Source: Nocardia xishanensis NBRC 101358
GTDB taxonomy: Bacteria > Actinomycetota > Actinomycetes > Mycobacteriales > Mycobacteriaceae
Assembly (NCBI RefSeq): GCF_001613365.1
Contig: NZ_BDCF01000058.1
Coordinates: 1 to 51,555, forward strand
Reading direction: 5' to 3'
Length of the DNA stretch: 51,555 nt
The position numbers and the translations under genes are program-made. The notes below the pieces were generated by a model. It saw only the letters and a program-made list of their open reading frames with translations, was not told the origin of the DNA and did not search any database. Within the stretch, counting starts at the first letter, position 1. The number at the start of each line of letters is the position of its first letter. Of this stretch, positions 39,673-48,002 are shown piece after piece.

Positions 39673-41439
39673 TCAGAGCGCCCGCTTCAGCCCGACGTGA
39701 CTGTTGTCGTACCCGAGCCGCGCATAAAAGGCGTGAGCCCGCTCGCGGACCCGGTCTGTGGTGACCTGCGCGAGTGTCGCACCTCGGTGCCTGCCGTGGT
39801 CGTGTGCCCACTCGAGCATCGCGGTTCCGATGCCACGAGAGCGTTCCGAGGCAGCGACCCGGACTCCCTCGATCTGGAGGCGGGTGGCGCCGCCGCGGGA
39901 CAGCCCCGGAATGATGGTGAGCTGCATGGTGCCGACGATCCGGTCGCCCTCGTCCCGGACCACGGCCAGATAGTGCGACGGGTCCCTGGTGACGGCGTCG
40001 TATGCCTCCTCGTAGCGGGCAATTTCGAAACCTTCACGGGTACGGCCGATCTCGTCGTCGGAGAGCAGCGCGACCAGCGCTGGCACGTCGGCACGCCCCG
40101 CCCGCTGCACACGATAGATCCGGTCGCCGAGTCGGAGCCGACCACCGACCGAAGCCCGCGCCCGTGACTGTAGTCGGGCGATCAGCGTGTCCAGCCAGGC
40201 GCCGACGTGCCGCCGGGCTTCGGGAGTGTCCGGATACCGGCAGCGCAGGTGCAGCCCCGCCTCGTCGAGGATGAACCAGAGCATCACGCCGTCGGTCCGA
40301 ATCGTCGCGCCGACGTACTGCGCCTCCAATCCGGTCGCGTCGACTCGCACCGGCAGCCGACGCAGGTCCAGCCACGAAATCGCGAACATCCCCGGCGCCT
40401 CGGGCATCCCGCCCCACGGACGCAGGATGTCCTCCAGTGGCCAGGACCCCATCCGGACGGCCTCCTTCACCGCCTCCGCGCTGGCACGGGGATCGGAGTC
40501 GGCCGACTCGAGCACCGAGTTGGTGATGAACCACCCCACCGAGTCGTGCCAGGTGGTGTCGTACCGACTGTGCACCGGAAACACGGCCCGCAGTGCGGTG
40601 CCGGCCAACTCGTGGGTCACCTCGGTCATCGCCCCCACCACCAGCGCCAAGGTCGAGACGCCGTCGTCGCGGGCCTGCGCCGAGAACGCGGCGCTGTCGT
40701 CGACGTCGAGGACATCGCGCACCTCCACGCGCTCCTCCTGCAACGTCGCCTCACCCAGCGGCAGCGGGAACCGTGGCATCACATCGCCGCTGCCCGCCAG
40801 CACCTCTGCCCAGCGGCGGTGCACCTCGTCGGGTGCCGACGGCAGGTCCCGCAGCGCGCGGGTGTGCTCCGCGAAGGCGGGTGCCGGCGGCAACGACGGT
40901 GCACGACCCTTCTGCACCGCGGCCAGCGCGGTGAGCAGGTCGCGCGCGATCACCAGCATCGACCACATGTCGACGTGCGCGTGGTCGGCGGCGACCACCA
41001 CGGTCGGCCCTACCGCGGTCTCGAGCACGCAGAGCCGGTACGACGGACGACCGTACGGTGAACAAGCACGGTCGAGCACGGCGCGGAGCGCATCGTTGAC
41101 CGCCTGCCCCGGAGCGATCACATGCTCGACCCAGCCGCCGGGGCGGATATCGACCTCGTGCAGCCGAGGCTCGCCGTCCTCGCCCGGCACGAAGACCGAC
41201 CGCAGCGTGCCGTGCCGCTCGATCACCGCCAGCCAGCAGGTCGCGAGCTCGTCGGGCGGTACCGGCGCGGAGAGCCTGAAGGACAACGCCATCCAGGATC
41301 CCGCTCGGTCGCCGGCGCCGACGTGGCGCCGCTGGTCGAAGGACACGGGAAGTGACCGGCCCACCCGACCCGCAATGACGTCGAAGCCCAGCAGGCGGCC
41401 GAACGGCAGGCGCAAGTGCGCGACGTTGGTCAGCCGCAT
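39673..41439 (-). CDS. condensation-domain acyltransferase fused to GNAT
   Basis: A 588-residue two-domain protein. Residues 1 to about 430 form a condensation/PapA-type fold: PDELATCWLAVIERHGTLRS, and VVVAADHAHVDMWSMLVIAR (about 148-167), where HAHVD stands for the usual HHxxxD, keeping the H and D. Residues about 435-588 are a GNAT: YRVQRAGRADVPALVALLSD, IVGTMQLTIIPGLSRGGATR and SERSRGIGTAMLEWAHDHG with the acetyl-CoA turn RGIG. This joins ester- or amide-forming transfer with N-acetylation in one chain. No carrier protein is nearby, so substrates are unknown. The start MRLTNVAHLRLPFGRLLGFD at 41439 is an ATG; the divergent hydrolase begins 60 bases away. Confidence 0.8.
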   Translation of the reverse strand: MRLTNVAHLRLPFGRLLGFDVIAGRVGRSLPVSFDQRRHVGAGDRAGSWMALSFRLSAPVPPDELATCWLAVIERHGTLRSVFVPGEDGEPRLHEVDIRPGGWVEHVIAPGQAVNDALRAVLDRACSPYGRPSYRLCVLETAVGPTVVVAADHAHVDMWSMLVIARDLLTALAAVQKGRAPSLPPAPAFAEHTRALRDLPSAPDEVHRRWAEVLAGSGDVMPRFPLPLGEATLQEERVEVRDVLDVDDSAAFSAQARDDGVSTLALVVGAMTEVTHELAGTALRAVFPVHSRYDTTWHDSVGWFITNSVLESADSDPRASAEAVKEAVRMGSWPLEDILRPWGGMPEAPGMFAISWLDLRRLPVRVDATGLEAQYVGATIRTDGVMLWFILDEAGLHLRCRYPDTPEARRHVGAWLDTLIARLQSRARASVGGRLRLGDRIYRVQRAGRADVPALVALLSDDEIGRTREGFEIARYEEAYDAVTRDPSHYLAVVRDEGDRIVGTMQLTIIPGLSRGGATRLQIEGVRVAASERSRGIGTAMLEWAHDHGRHRGATLAQVTTDRVRERAHAFYARLGYDNSHVGLKRAL

Positions 41440-41498
41440 GACGGTATCCTAGGCTTCTTCCCGAGCGATCGCCGTCTCACCAGCACCCTGGAGCCGCC

Positions 41499-42278
41499 GT
41501 GCCGACCTTCCGTGTTCCCGGCGCCGACCTCGCCGTGGAACTGAGCGACGAGGGCGGCCACCCCGTCGTCCAACTCCACGGCCTCACCTCCAGCCGCCAC
41601 CGCGACCGTCTGATGGACCTCGATCTCGGCCGCGGACTCAGCGGAACCCGACTGCTGCGGTACGACGCGCGCGGCCACGGCCACTCGACGGGCCGTACCG
41701 TCCCCGAGGATTATCGGTGGCCGGTTCTGGCCGATGACCTGCTGAAACTGCTCGACCACTGGTTCCCCGGTGAACAGGTGCACGGTGTCGGTCCTTCGAT
41801 GGGCACCGGGACACTGCTGCATGCCGCTGTCCGCGATCCTGGCCGATTCGCCGGCCTCACCCTGCTGGTGCCCGCGACCGCCTGGCGCACCCGCGCCGCG
41901 AAGGCCGACATCTACCGGAAGAATGCTCGCTTGATCGAGGAACAGGGACTCGACGCCTTCCTCGGTGCCGATCTCACCGTGCCTCGCCCGCCCGCCACCG
42001 TCGGAACGCCGGAAACCGTGCCGGATGTCGCCGAGCACCTACTGCCCTCACTGTTCCGCGGGGCAGCGATGAGCGACCTGCCCGCCCCCGAGGCGATCGC
42101 CGCGATCGAGGTGCCGACCACGGTGTTGGCCTGGATCGACGACCCCGCCCATCCGGTGTCGACCGCCGAGGCGCTGGTGGACCTGCTGCCGACGGCCACA
42201 CTGGAGGTGGCGCACACACCGACCGATCTCGCACGCTGGCCGAGCATCCTGTGCGAGGACGTAGCACGACACGGGTAG
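41499..42278 (+). CDS. alpha/beta-hydrolase
   Basis: A 259-residue alpha/beta-hydrolase from the GTG at 41499 (VPTFRVPGADLAVELSDEGG). Oxyanion strand VVQLHGLTSSRHR, nucleophile GVGPSMGTGTLL (Ser about residue 99), acid WIDDPAHPVSTAEA (Asp about 212) and a C-terminal histidine in VAHTPTDLARW. It is divergent from the condensation-GNAT gene and shares its promoter region, so the two may act in one small pathway. The substrate cannot be predicted. Confidence 0.85.
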   Translation: MPTFRVPGADLAVELSDEGGHPVVQLHGLTSSRHRDRLMDLDLGRGLSGTRLLRYDARGHGHSTGRTVPEDYRWPVLADDLLKLLDHWFPGEQVHGVGPSMGTGTLLHAAVRDPGRFAGLTLLVPATAWRTRAAKADIYRKNARLIEEQGLDAFLGADLTVPRPPATVGTPETVPDVAEHLLPSLFRGAAMSDLPAPEAIAAIEVPTTVLAWIDDPAHPVSTAEALVDLLPTATLEVAHTPTDLARWPSILCEDVARHG

Positions 42279-42602
42279 GCACGACGCCGTGGCGATTCGT
42301 TCTGGGGCCAACCGCCCGATACGATCGCCCGTGCCCACAGCTCGCCATCGGCCGGTCCGACGGGGGCCGAGCGCCCAAATGTACGCTCTGGCTATACGGA
42401 ACTGATCGAATCGGTCCCAGGACGGGTGCATAACAGCCGAGCGCCAGCCGGATCTCGTGTGGCGCAGCGCCAGGCCGCACGCCCCGCGCCCGCCGGTGAT
42501 AACACCACTGACGTCGTGAATAACGTTGCGGCACAGAACTATTCGTTGCCATGTGCTTGTGGTCGGCTCCGCTGGTGGCGGATCACCGAACGGGTCAGCA
42601 AC

Positions 42603-42687
42603 TGACATTCGAGTGTCGGTCCTCGCGTCGCAGGCAAACTGCGAGACGACATGAAAATGTCAGTCGGACGGCGAAATCGAAATGTCA
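42603..42687. repeat. TGACATT/AATGTCA repeat cluster, possible IS21 terminus
   Basis: Within the 441-base gap 42279-42719, TGACATT at 42603-42609 and AATGTCA at 42656-42662 and 42681-42687 occur in inverted and direct array. IS21-family ends carry such multiple short repeats, and an istA relic lies 1.2 kb away. The rest of the gap shows no gene. Confidence 0.35.
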
Positions 42688-42719
42688 ACTGGCTCTAGCC
42701 ATCGATAGTCTGCCGCGTA

Positions 42720-43139
42720 TCAGTCGCCGTAGACGAAAAGTGATGCCTGGACCCGGAGGATGTGGTCGGGGCGTTCCTGCTCGTAGCGTTCGAGGATCTC
42801 GGCGTACTTCTTGCGTTTGAACAGCCGCACGTTGGCGGGGTCTTCGTCGAGACCGCATTCGAGTGCCAACTGCGCTCCGTCGTGCAGGGCGGTGTTCCGG
42901 TCGGGGTACACCCAAACATCCAGGCGTCCACCACCGCTGTAGCCCTCGTGGGCGAGCGTCCATACTGCTGGGCTCGTCTCGATCTCGACCGAGCCGTCGG
43001 GATGATATGCCTCCGAAGAGATTTCGTGTCGAATGAACGCGGCGGACTTGGTGCGGCTGCCTCGCCGACTGCGGATGATCGGCTGACCATCGTCGACGGG
43101 GAGTGAGGGCTGGGGCTCCTGGTCGCGGCGATCGGTCAC
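42720..43139 (-). CDS. hypothetical protein
   Basis: A 139-residue basic-then-acidic protein, MTDRRDQEPQPSLPVDDGQP to ILRVQASLFVYGD. The N-terminal 30 residues are disordered-looking; from about residue 34 there is a compact alpha+beta pattern (FIRHEISSEAYHPDGSVEIE, YSGGGRLDVWVYPDRNTALH, GAQLALECGLDEDPANVRLF). No family that I recognise, no signal peptide. It follows the LOTUS relic by 10 bases on the same strand, so it may have been its operon partner. Confidence 0.6.
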   Translation of the reverse strand: MTDRRDQEPQPSLPVDDGQPIIRSRRGSRTKSAAFIRHEISSEAYHPDGSVEIETSPAVWTLAHEGYSGGGRLDVWVYPDRNTALHDGAQLALECGLDEDPANVRLFKRKKYAEILERYEQERPDHILRVQASLFVYGD

Positions 43140-43149
43140 CTAGAGCAGG

Positions 43150-43905
43150 TTATCCGCATTCGGGATGCTCGGGTCGGGCTCCGGGGAAGGTATCGGCACT
43201 AGTGAAGACTTCGTACCGGATCCGGGGAGGTATCGGTGCGCCGGTTCTGCGTGTATCAGCGATGGCCTGTGCTTCGGCAAGGACGCGTCGTCCTTGCTCG
43301 GGGTCGTCGAAGAGGGCCTCGACGAGTTGGTGGGCGGGGTCGGTCTCTGCGGGAAGGCGGTAGAGGACGAAAGCCAGCCACGCCACATGGCTGCGGTTGA
43401 TCCATTGTTGTTCTGGTTGCCCGTTGAAGGTGGCGATGCGTCGGCCCTGGCGAGGTGCGGAGTCGGGATCGAGTACGCGCAAAGCCGCGGTGTCCTCGTA
43501 GAGGAGGCTATTGATCAGGGTGTTGCGGGTCAGTTTGTCCATGTCGGGAGCGTGTTGCTCGATCGCGGCTTCGAGGTGGCCGATTGTGTGGAGCTCACCC
43601 GCACGCCATGCGGTGTAGATCCGTTCGAGTAGCGATTGCCGGTACGGCTGGTCGGGTGGAACGCGCAGCCGGACCGGCTGATCGGCGGCGTGGGCAACGA
43701 CAACGTGCCGAAGCGGTGAATCGTCCTCCCCGGCGGATCCGTTTTCGGGTCGCGGGCGGTCGGATCGATGCGGTCGCGGCAGCGTGCGTATGCGATCGCG
43801 GGTTTTCCTGGGGCAGGGCGACGCTGGCTGATTTCGAATGCTCCGAGTGCCTCGATCAGACGCTTGAGTTTGGTGTAGCCGTAGGTGCGGGTGTCGAAGT
43901 CGGGT
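43150..43905 (-). pseudogene. OST-HTH/LOTUS (NYN-type) protein, 5' truncated and frameshifted
   Basis: Minus strand first gives DFDTRTYGYTKLKRLIEALG, AFEISQRRPAPGKPAIAYAR, the OST-HTH/LOTUS motif that usually reads DFDPRxYGYxKLxxLLxxxx. About 43750 the frame changes and an uninterrupted stretch continues: QPVRLRVPPDQPYRQSLLER, IYTAWRAGELHTIGHLEAAI to the stop at 43150. LOTUS domains sit at the end of NYN-domain RNA-handling proteins; the N-terminal nuclease is cut off at about 43905, exactly where the plus-strand IS21 relic starts. So insertion of the IS split the gene, and a frameshift came later. Confidence 0.6.
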
Positions 43906-44395
43906 TGCTTCTACGACAAGTGGCGCCGCGCGCGCCCGAACGGCAAGAGCGAGGCGTGGGCGACCGCCGCCGCGCAGTCCGAGCAGATCCAGAAATGGCT
44001 GGATGAGGGCCTGACGCTGACCAAGGTCCATATCCTGCTCGGCCGTCAGGGTGTGGTGGTGTCGCATCGGACGTTGAACCGTATGCGACAACGGAATTGG
44101 GTTCGGAAAGCGCAAGACCACCGGCCGGCGACTGCGATCCCGGCGTGGAGATTCAGGTCGACTTCGGTCGGATGGGTTGCTCACCGATGCCGCCGACGGG
44201 CGGCGGCGGGTGGTGAAGGGTCTGATCGTCACGGCGGTGTATTCGCGGCACATGTTCGTCTGGCCGACCTACGCGAAACGCTCAATGATGTCATCGCGGG
44301 GTTCGAGGCGGCGTGGGCGTTCTTCGGCGGGGTGTTCGCCGTCGCGATCCCCGACAACATGAAAGCGATCGTCGACACCGCCGACGCCACCCGAT
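43896..44395 (+). pseudogene. istA: IS21-family istA transposase remnant
   Basis: GCFYDKWRRARPNGKSEAWA, then IQKWLDEGLTLTKVHILLGR and SHRTLNRMRQRN, LTDAADGRRRVVKGLIVTAV, and LNDVIAGFEAAWAFFGGVFA with AVAIPDNMKAIVDTADAT. These blocks run in order through the HTH and catalytic core of IstA but alternate between frames, so there are several frameshifts. The catalytic Asp in VxVDFG and the C-terminal half are damaged or missing, and no istB follows. The relic abuts a LOTUS gene on its left and hemD on its right. Confidence 0.75.
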
Positions 44396-44713
44396 TTTGT
44401 CGGCGGTCATCAGTTCGCGGGAGACCAGGCGCACCACGTCGGAACCGCCGCGGGCCTCCGCGATCAGGGTCGTGGCCACCTCGGCGGCGCCGCCCAGGGC
44501 GGGGCGCACGTCCACCGGCCGGGTCCCGTCGGGGCTCTCCTCGACCGCGATGCCGATCAGGGCGAGCACGCCCTTGTCGACGTCGGGATCGGTGAATTCC
44601 AACGTCGCCCAGCCGAGCACCTCGCGGGCCCGCACGGTGAGCAGCGCCGGGTCGCCGGGCCCTGACCCCACGAAAAGGATCCGACCGGGATTCTTCTTCG
44701 TCACTCGGCTCAT
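44395..44713 (-). pseudogene. hemD: uroporphyrin-III C-methyltransferase/HemD N-terminal fragment
   Basis: From the ATG at 44713 the product MSRVTKKNPGRILFVGSGPG, DPALLTVRAREVLGWATLEF, TDPDVDKGVLALIGIAV is the start of the CysG/SUMT-type methyltransferase that in Mycobacteriales is fused to uroporphyrinogen-III synthase. The glycine-rich SAM loop VGSGPGDPALLT is intact. At 44395 the frame is cut by the IS21 relic after about 106 of some 550 residues. The start overlaps the hemC stop (ATGA). As tetrapyrrole genes are essential, an intact copy is expected elsewhere. Confidence 0.8.
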
Positions 44714-44834
44714 CGTTGGTTCTCCATTGGGCTGGGATTGCTGTCGTCGGTGAGCTCAGCGGATTCCTCTGTGACGCTGAGCAGTTCGCGCGCCCCCAGC
44801 TCCAAGAGTTCGCGCGCCAGTGCCCGGCCCGGAT
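44710..44834 (-). pseudogene. hemC: porphobilinogen deaminase C-terminal fragment
   Basis: Directly upstream of hemD the minus strand reads DPGRALARELLELGARELLS, VTEESAELTDDSNPSPMENQ R and stop. The first block is the end of HemC (ALARELLxxGAxxLL). Everything upstream of about residue 300 is missing and replaced by a pentapeptide-repeat piece at about 44834. The hemC-hemD order and 4-bp overlap are those of the normal operon, so a block of the operon was copied or moved here. Confidence 0.72.
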
Positions 44835-44842
44835 CCGCTGTT

Positions 44843-44928
44843 CGCGCTGCCCAAGTCCGTCCGGGTTGGATCCGCGCCGCTCAGGTTCGCGTTGGTCAGT
44901 TTCGCGTAGGTCAGGTCTGCGACGACTA
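44843..44928 (-). pseudogene. pentapeptide-repeat protein fragment
   Basis: VVADLTYAKLTNANLSGADP TRTDLGSAN (minus strand) shows A(D/N)LxxA/xL spacing every five residues, the hallmark of pentapeptide repeats, for about five coils. The fragment is in frame with nothing complete and fused to the hemC tail. The flanking 44930-45240 shows no gene. Confidence 0.5.
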
Positions 44929-45245
44929 GGCTGCTGTGTCCAGTAAGGGCTCCGAGGGATTGACCCTCTGGGGGGTGCAATGCGGCAGCGATACGTGGCC
45001 GATTGCGGTATCGGCCCACGATTTTGGGTTTCCGGGTCTCGACCATGACGCTTGGTGAGGATGCTCGTAGTGGTTTGCCGAACCCCACTCAAGCAGTTTT
45101 GACGCGGAGGCGTCGTCCGCGGGGATCGGGACGCGCAGGTACTACTGCGGCAGTTCAGGGCAGACCTGGGGTTCGTCGGCCGCATCGGTTCCTGCTGATC
45201 CTCGGGCTTCGCATTGCCGAAGACGCGGGCTGAGTCGTGAACCAT

Positions 45246-45540
45246 CGGCGGCGAATCTTCCGAAGCAGGTGAGTGATCGAGACGGGTCGATGCCTCGGAG
45301 TCCAGGCGGCGGCGCTTGAGCTGCTCGAGCCGCGCTGCGGTGACCTCCGCGGTCTGTGACTCGTCGAACCGGATATCCAGGCGCCGCGCCCAGTAGGTGA
45401 TGGTGGCTGGGTCGACACCGAGTAGGGTGGCGATCTCGTTGCGGCCCTTGCCTTCAGCGTGCGGCTCGACGATGCGTTCGCGGTCGATGTCGGTGAGCTT
45501 GCCGGGCCGACGTCCCGAGGATCGGTTCTCGACAAAATCA
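45246..45540 (-). pseudogene. helix-turn-helix protein fragment, phage/element type
   Basis: One open minus-strand frame reads RPGKLTDIDRERIVEPHAEG, KGRNEIATLLGVDPATITYW, ARRLDIRFDESQTAEVTAAR, LEQLKRRRLD. The block RNEIATLLGVDPATITYWAR is a clear HTH and the RxxxFDxxxTxxxTxAR tail is known from actinobacterial phage and plasmid HTH proteins. No start codon or ribosome site is convincing and it ends without the usual C-terminus, so I call it a fragment. The 330 bases to the WXG100 genes hold no gene and probably contain their promoter. Confidence 0.5.
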
Positions 45541-45869
45541 TCGGCACTGTTGCGACCTAATCATTGCGGAACGCTGGTCGATGATCGGGCGGGATCGGCC
45601 CAGTCGATGACCGCGCCGATGCTCTTGACGCCCACGACAGATCGTTTGGATTGCGCCGACGGCGCGAACCAGGTCGATAGGTATCCGGCGAAGGGCGGGG
45701 TGCTTGCGTCGTTGTGGTGCCGCATCCGGGCAGGAGTAGTCGATGCCGCCCAGATCGCGCTGGTGGCAGTGACTGTCATGGGCCTACCTCCTGACGGCGT
45801 TGCAGTGCAGGATGTTTCCTGCTGTTGCGGACGCGTTGGCGCGTTTCAATGCCGTGATACCGTTGCGCG

Positions 45870-46178
45870 GTGCATAGCAATCCGACACTGATGCATGCCA
45901 CAGCCGATCGGATCGCCGCGCGAGCGGATGAGTTCTGGGAAGACGTGGAGGCGTTGCGCAAAGAGGCCGATGCAGTCATGTCGACCGACTGGACGGGGGA
46001 AGCAGCAAATACACACGCCGCATTGTGGACGGAGTGGGTCGAATCGGCGCGCAAGGTCGCGGTGGCGCTGGGCGAAGATGCGGCACTTATCCATCAAGCG
46101 GCGGACGCGTATACGAAAACCGATGGCGACAATGCGAGCGCGATCGCTTACGTCCAGTTCGATCTGGGTAACATTTAG
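45870..46178 (+). CDS. WXG100-family ESX protein
   Basis: A 102-residue helical-hairpin protein, MHSNPTLMHATADRIAARAD to YVQFDLGNI. The WxG turn is DWTGEAANTH (about residues 41-50), between two long amphipathic helices. A C-terminal YxxxD/E-type signal is not obvious. WXG100 proteins travel through type VII secretion systems, and with the next gene form a heterodimer that leads a toxin. The stop TAG overlaps the next start (TAGTG) by one base, so translation is coupled. Confidence 0.86.
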   Translation: MHSNPTLMHATADRIAARADEFWEDVEALRKEADAVMSTDWTGEAANTHAALWTEWVESARKVAVALGEDAALIHQAADAYTKTDGDNASAIAYVQFDLGNI

Positions 46179-46465
46179 TGACGTCGTATAACGTCGATAC
46201 CGAACGCGTGCTCGCTCTCGTGGAAAAGGCTCGCCAAATCGGGCAGCAGATAGAACAGCGCATCGCTGATGTGGAGCGTGAGGTGGCGGGACTGCATATC
46301 GAGTGGGAAGGTGATGCCGCGGCTGCACATCGTAGCAAGCATGACACCTGGCAGAGCGAGATGCAGGACATGAAGTCCGCTCTGGCCGAGCTCGAAACTG
46401 CCGCTCGCGCCGCGCATGACCGGTATGTGGCCAATGTCGAGCACAATAAGGGCATGTGGCCCTGA
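46178..46465 (+). CDS. WXG100-family ESX protein, second partner
   Basis: A 95-residue protein starting with GTG at 46178 (VTSYNVDTERVLALVEKARQ). The hairpin turn has IEWEGDAAAAH (WEG, about residues 42-44), with long helices on both sides and a final NVEHNKGMWP. It overlaps both neighbours by one base. Together with the gene before it, it should form the EsxA/EsxB-like carrier pair for the toxin encoded next. Confidence 0.86.
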   Translation: MTSYNVDTERVLALVEKARQIGQQIEQRIADVEREVAGLHIEWEGDAAAAHRSKHDTWQSEMQDMKSALAELETAARAAHDRYVANVEHNKGMWP

Positions 46466-47679
46466 TGACCCCCATCACCGTGAACACCGGCCTGGTTTTC
46501 AACGCCGCATCCCTATACGAAAAGGCACGCAATAGCGCCGACGGTGTAATCAAGTCGCTCGCCTCGGCGCTCGACAAGGACTCCGGCTGTGCAGGCAGCG
46601 ACAGTGCGGGACGCACCTGGGCCAGCAGCTATGACCCGGCGGCGGTCAATGGCGTCGCTGCTGGAACGAATATCGTCAATGCGTTCGGCAAGCTTCACGA
46701 CCTCCTGGCGTTCACTGCGGTCAATCACGTCAATACCGAGAAGCGGAACAAGACACCGCCGGAGTCACTGGACCCCGATCCCGCTGTGCTGGCGCCCGCG
46801 ACCGCACCGACATTCAAGGCAGCATTCGGTGGGGACACCGACCCACCGTTCGGCTGGGGGATGATCAGCAGCTGGCTGCAAGGCCACACCTGGCCGAACG
46901 GTGACCCAGACAAGCTGCGAAGACTCGGCACCGCGTGGAGAACCGCAGCAACGGGCCTGCGGTCTGCCAGCGACGGAACCGGGCAAGCATGGGTCGACCT
47001 GGAGGAAAACGCGTCCGGCGAGCTACCTCAAGCTCTCGCCCAGATGGATGCTGTGTTCACGAGTGTCGACAACGTCGCGAACCAGTACGAGAACCTTGGT
47101 CGCGCTTGTGACGAGTGGGCCCAGCAGATCGAAGACGCCCACGGCAAGATCCTCGCCATCCTGGCCGGCGCGGTCGGCATCGGCCTCATCGCCGGTGTCG
47201 TCGTCGGGTTCTTCACCGCTGGAACCGGGGCAACGGCAACGACCGCCGCCACCGGCAGCGCCGCTGGCGCCGCGGTGGTCACCGTGCTCGTCGGATTCGA
47301 GACCGCCGCAGCCGTCGCCGCTGGTGTCACCGTCGCCACCGGCGCGGCAGTCATAGGGGTAACCACCGAGCTGCAACCCCTGCTCGAGGCCAATCCGACC
47401 CAGTTCAACGCCAGCACTGGGGCGGGCGGGGCCAACCACAGCTACGTTCCCGCGCCTAAGGGCAATTTGCCCGGCTTTCCCAAAGCGAGGCCAGCCAAGA
47501 AGATGGGACCGCGCTTCAGGCAGCGATGGGAAGACAACAAAGGGAACTCGTATGAGTGGGATTACCAACATGGAAAGGTGGAAGCGTATGACAAGAATGG
47601 CAACCACCTAGGCGAGTTCGATCCCAATTCGGGAGCCCGGACCAAACCTGCCGATCCTTCACGCAGGCCAGGCAGATGA
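46465..47679 (+). CDS. type VII secreted toxin with colicin-E3-like ribonuclease tip
   Basis: A 404-residue polymorphic toxin from the ATG at 46465 (TGATG overlap). Residues 1 to about 220 are a helical WXG/LXG-like targeting region (FNAASLYEKARNSADGVIKS, GTGQAWVDLEENASGELPQA). Residues about 230-300 are two glycine/alanine-rich hydrophobic segments (ILAGAVGIGLIAGVVVGFFT; VLVGFETAAAVAAGVTVATG), suitable for membrane passage. The C-terminal 55 residues, RFRQRWEDNKGNSYEWDYQH and GKVEAYDKNGNHLGEFDP, are those of colicin E3/cloacin rRNases: the active residues D and H (WDxQHG), and the following Glu are there, and TKPADPSRR matches the basic end. E3 cuts 16S rRNA at the decoding site. The immunity candidate follows. 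Confidence 0.88.
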   Translation: MTPITVNTGLVFNAASLYEKARNSADGVIKSLASALDKDSGCAGSDSAGRTWASSYDPAAVNGVAAGTNIVNAFGKLHDLLAFTAVNHVNTEKRNKTPPESLDPDPAVLAPATAPTFKAAFGGDTDPPFGWGMISSWLQGHTWPNGDPDKLRRLGTAWRTAATGLRSASDGTGQAWVDLEENASGELPQALAQMDAVFTSVDNVANQYENLGRACDEWAQQIEDAHGKILAILAGAVGIGLIAGVVVGFFTAGTGATATTAATGSAAGAAVVTVLVGFETAAAVAAGVTVATGAAVIGVTTELQPLLEANPTQFNASTGAGGANHSYVPAPKGNLPGFPKARPAKKMGPRFRQRWEDNKGNSYEWDYQHGKVEAYDKNGNHLGEFDPNSGARTKPADPSRRPGR

Positions 47680-47728
47680 GAATGGAACCGATCCCGATCG
47701 ACCCATAGCCCGAGTACTGGAGAATTCA

Positions 47729-47959
47729 TTGAACTATCTGGAAGCCTACGACAAACAATCGGGATTGCTCGTTGTCGAGTACCCGTTGCACGGTATCGAT
47801 GTTCCAGACTTGAAGAGGATGTTGGGCATCGACGAGAGTATCGAGATCTATGGATACGATCTTCTTCCAGCGCAAGCGGAGGAGCTCGCTCGGTACATCG
47901 ATGAGCCATTCACGATCGACAGTTCATACGACTATCAAGTCGGCTTCTATCGCGAGTAA
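47729..47959 (+). CDS. probable immunity protein (DUF7683-like)
   Basis: A 76-residue acidic protein from a TTG at 47729 with CTGGAG just upstream: LNYLEAYDKQSGLLVVEYPL, HGIDVPDLKRMLGIDESIEI, YGYDLLPAQAEELARYIDEP. Small acidic proteins with this Y-D-x-L-P/T-x-E/Q-A pattern (DUF7683) commonly follow secreted toxins. It has no resemblance that I can see to colicin E3 immunity (Im3), so it may be a different fold that also blocks the RNase. Position directly after the toxin, size and charge support immunity. Confidence 0.65.
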   Translation: MNYLEAYDKQSGLLVVEYPLHGIDVPDLKRMLGIDESIEIYGYDLLPAQAEELARYIDEPFTIDSSYDYQVGFYRE

Positions 47960-48002
47960 TCCATTCGATCGAGACAGATCAATCCAATCGTCGGGAGTCA
48001 GC

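Noticed and set aside
42279..42719. Small genes in the 441-base gap
   Set aside because: Short frames only, without ribosome sites or family motifs.
43150..44253. 367-codon minus-strand frame as one intact gene
   Set aside because: Its first third is antisense to the IS21 relic, and the LOTUS motif lies in another frame, so only the C-terminal part is real.
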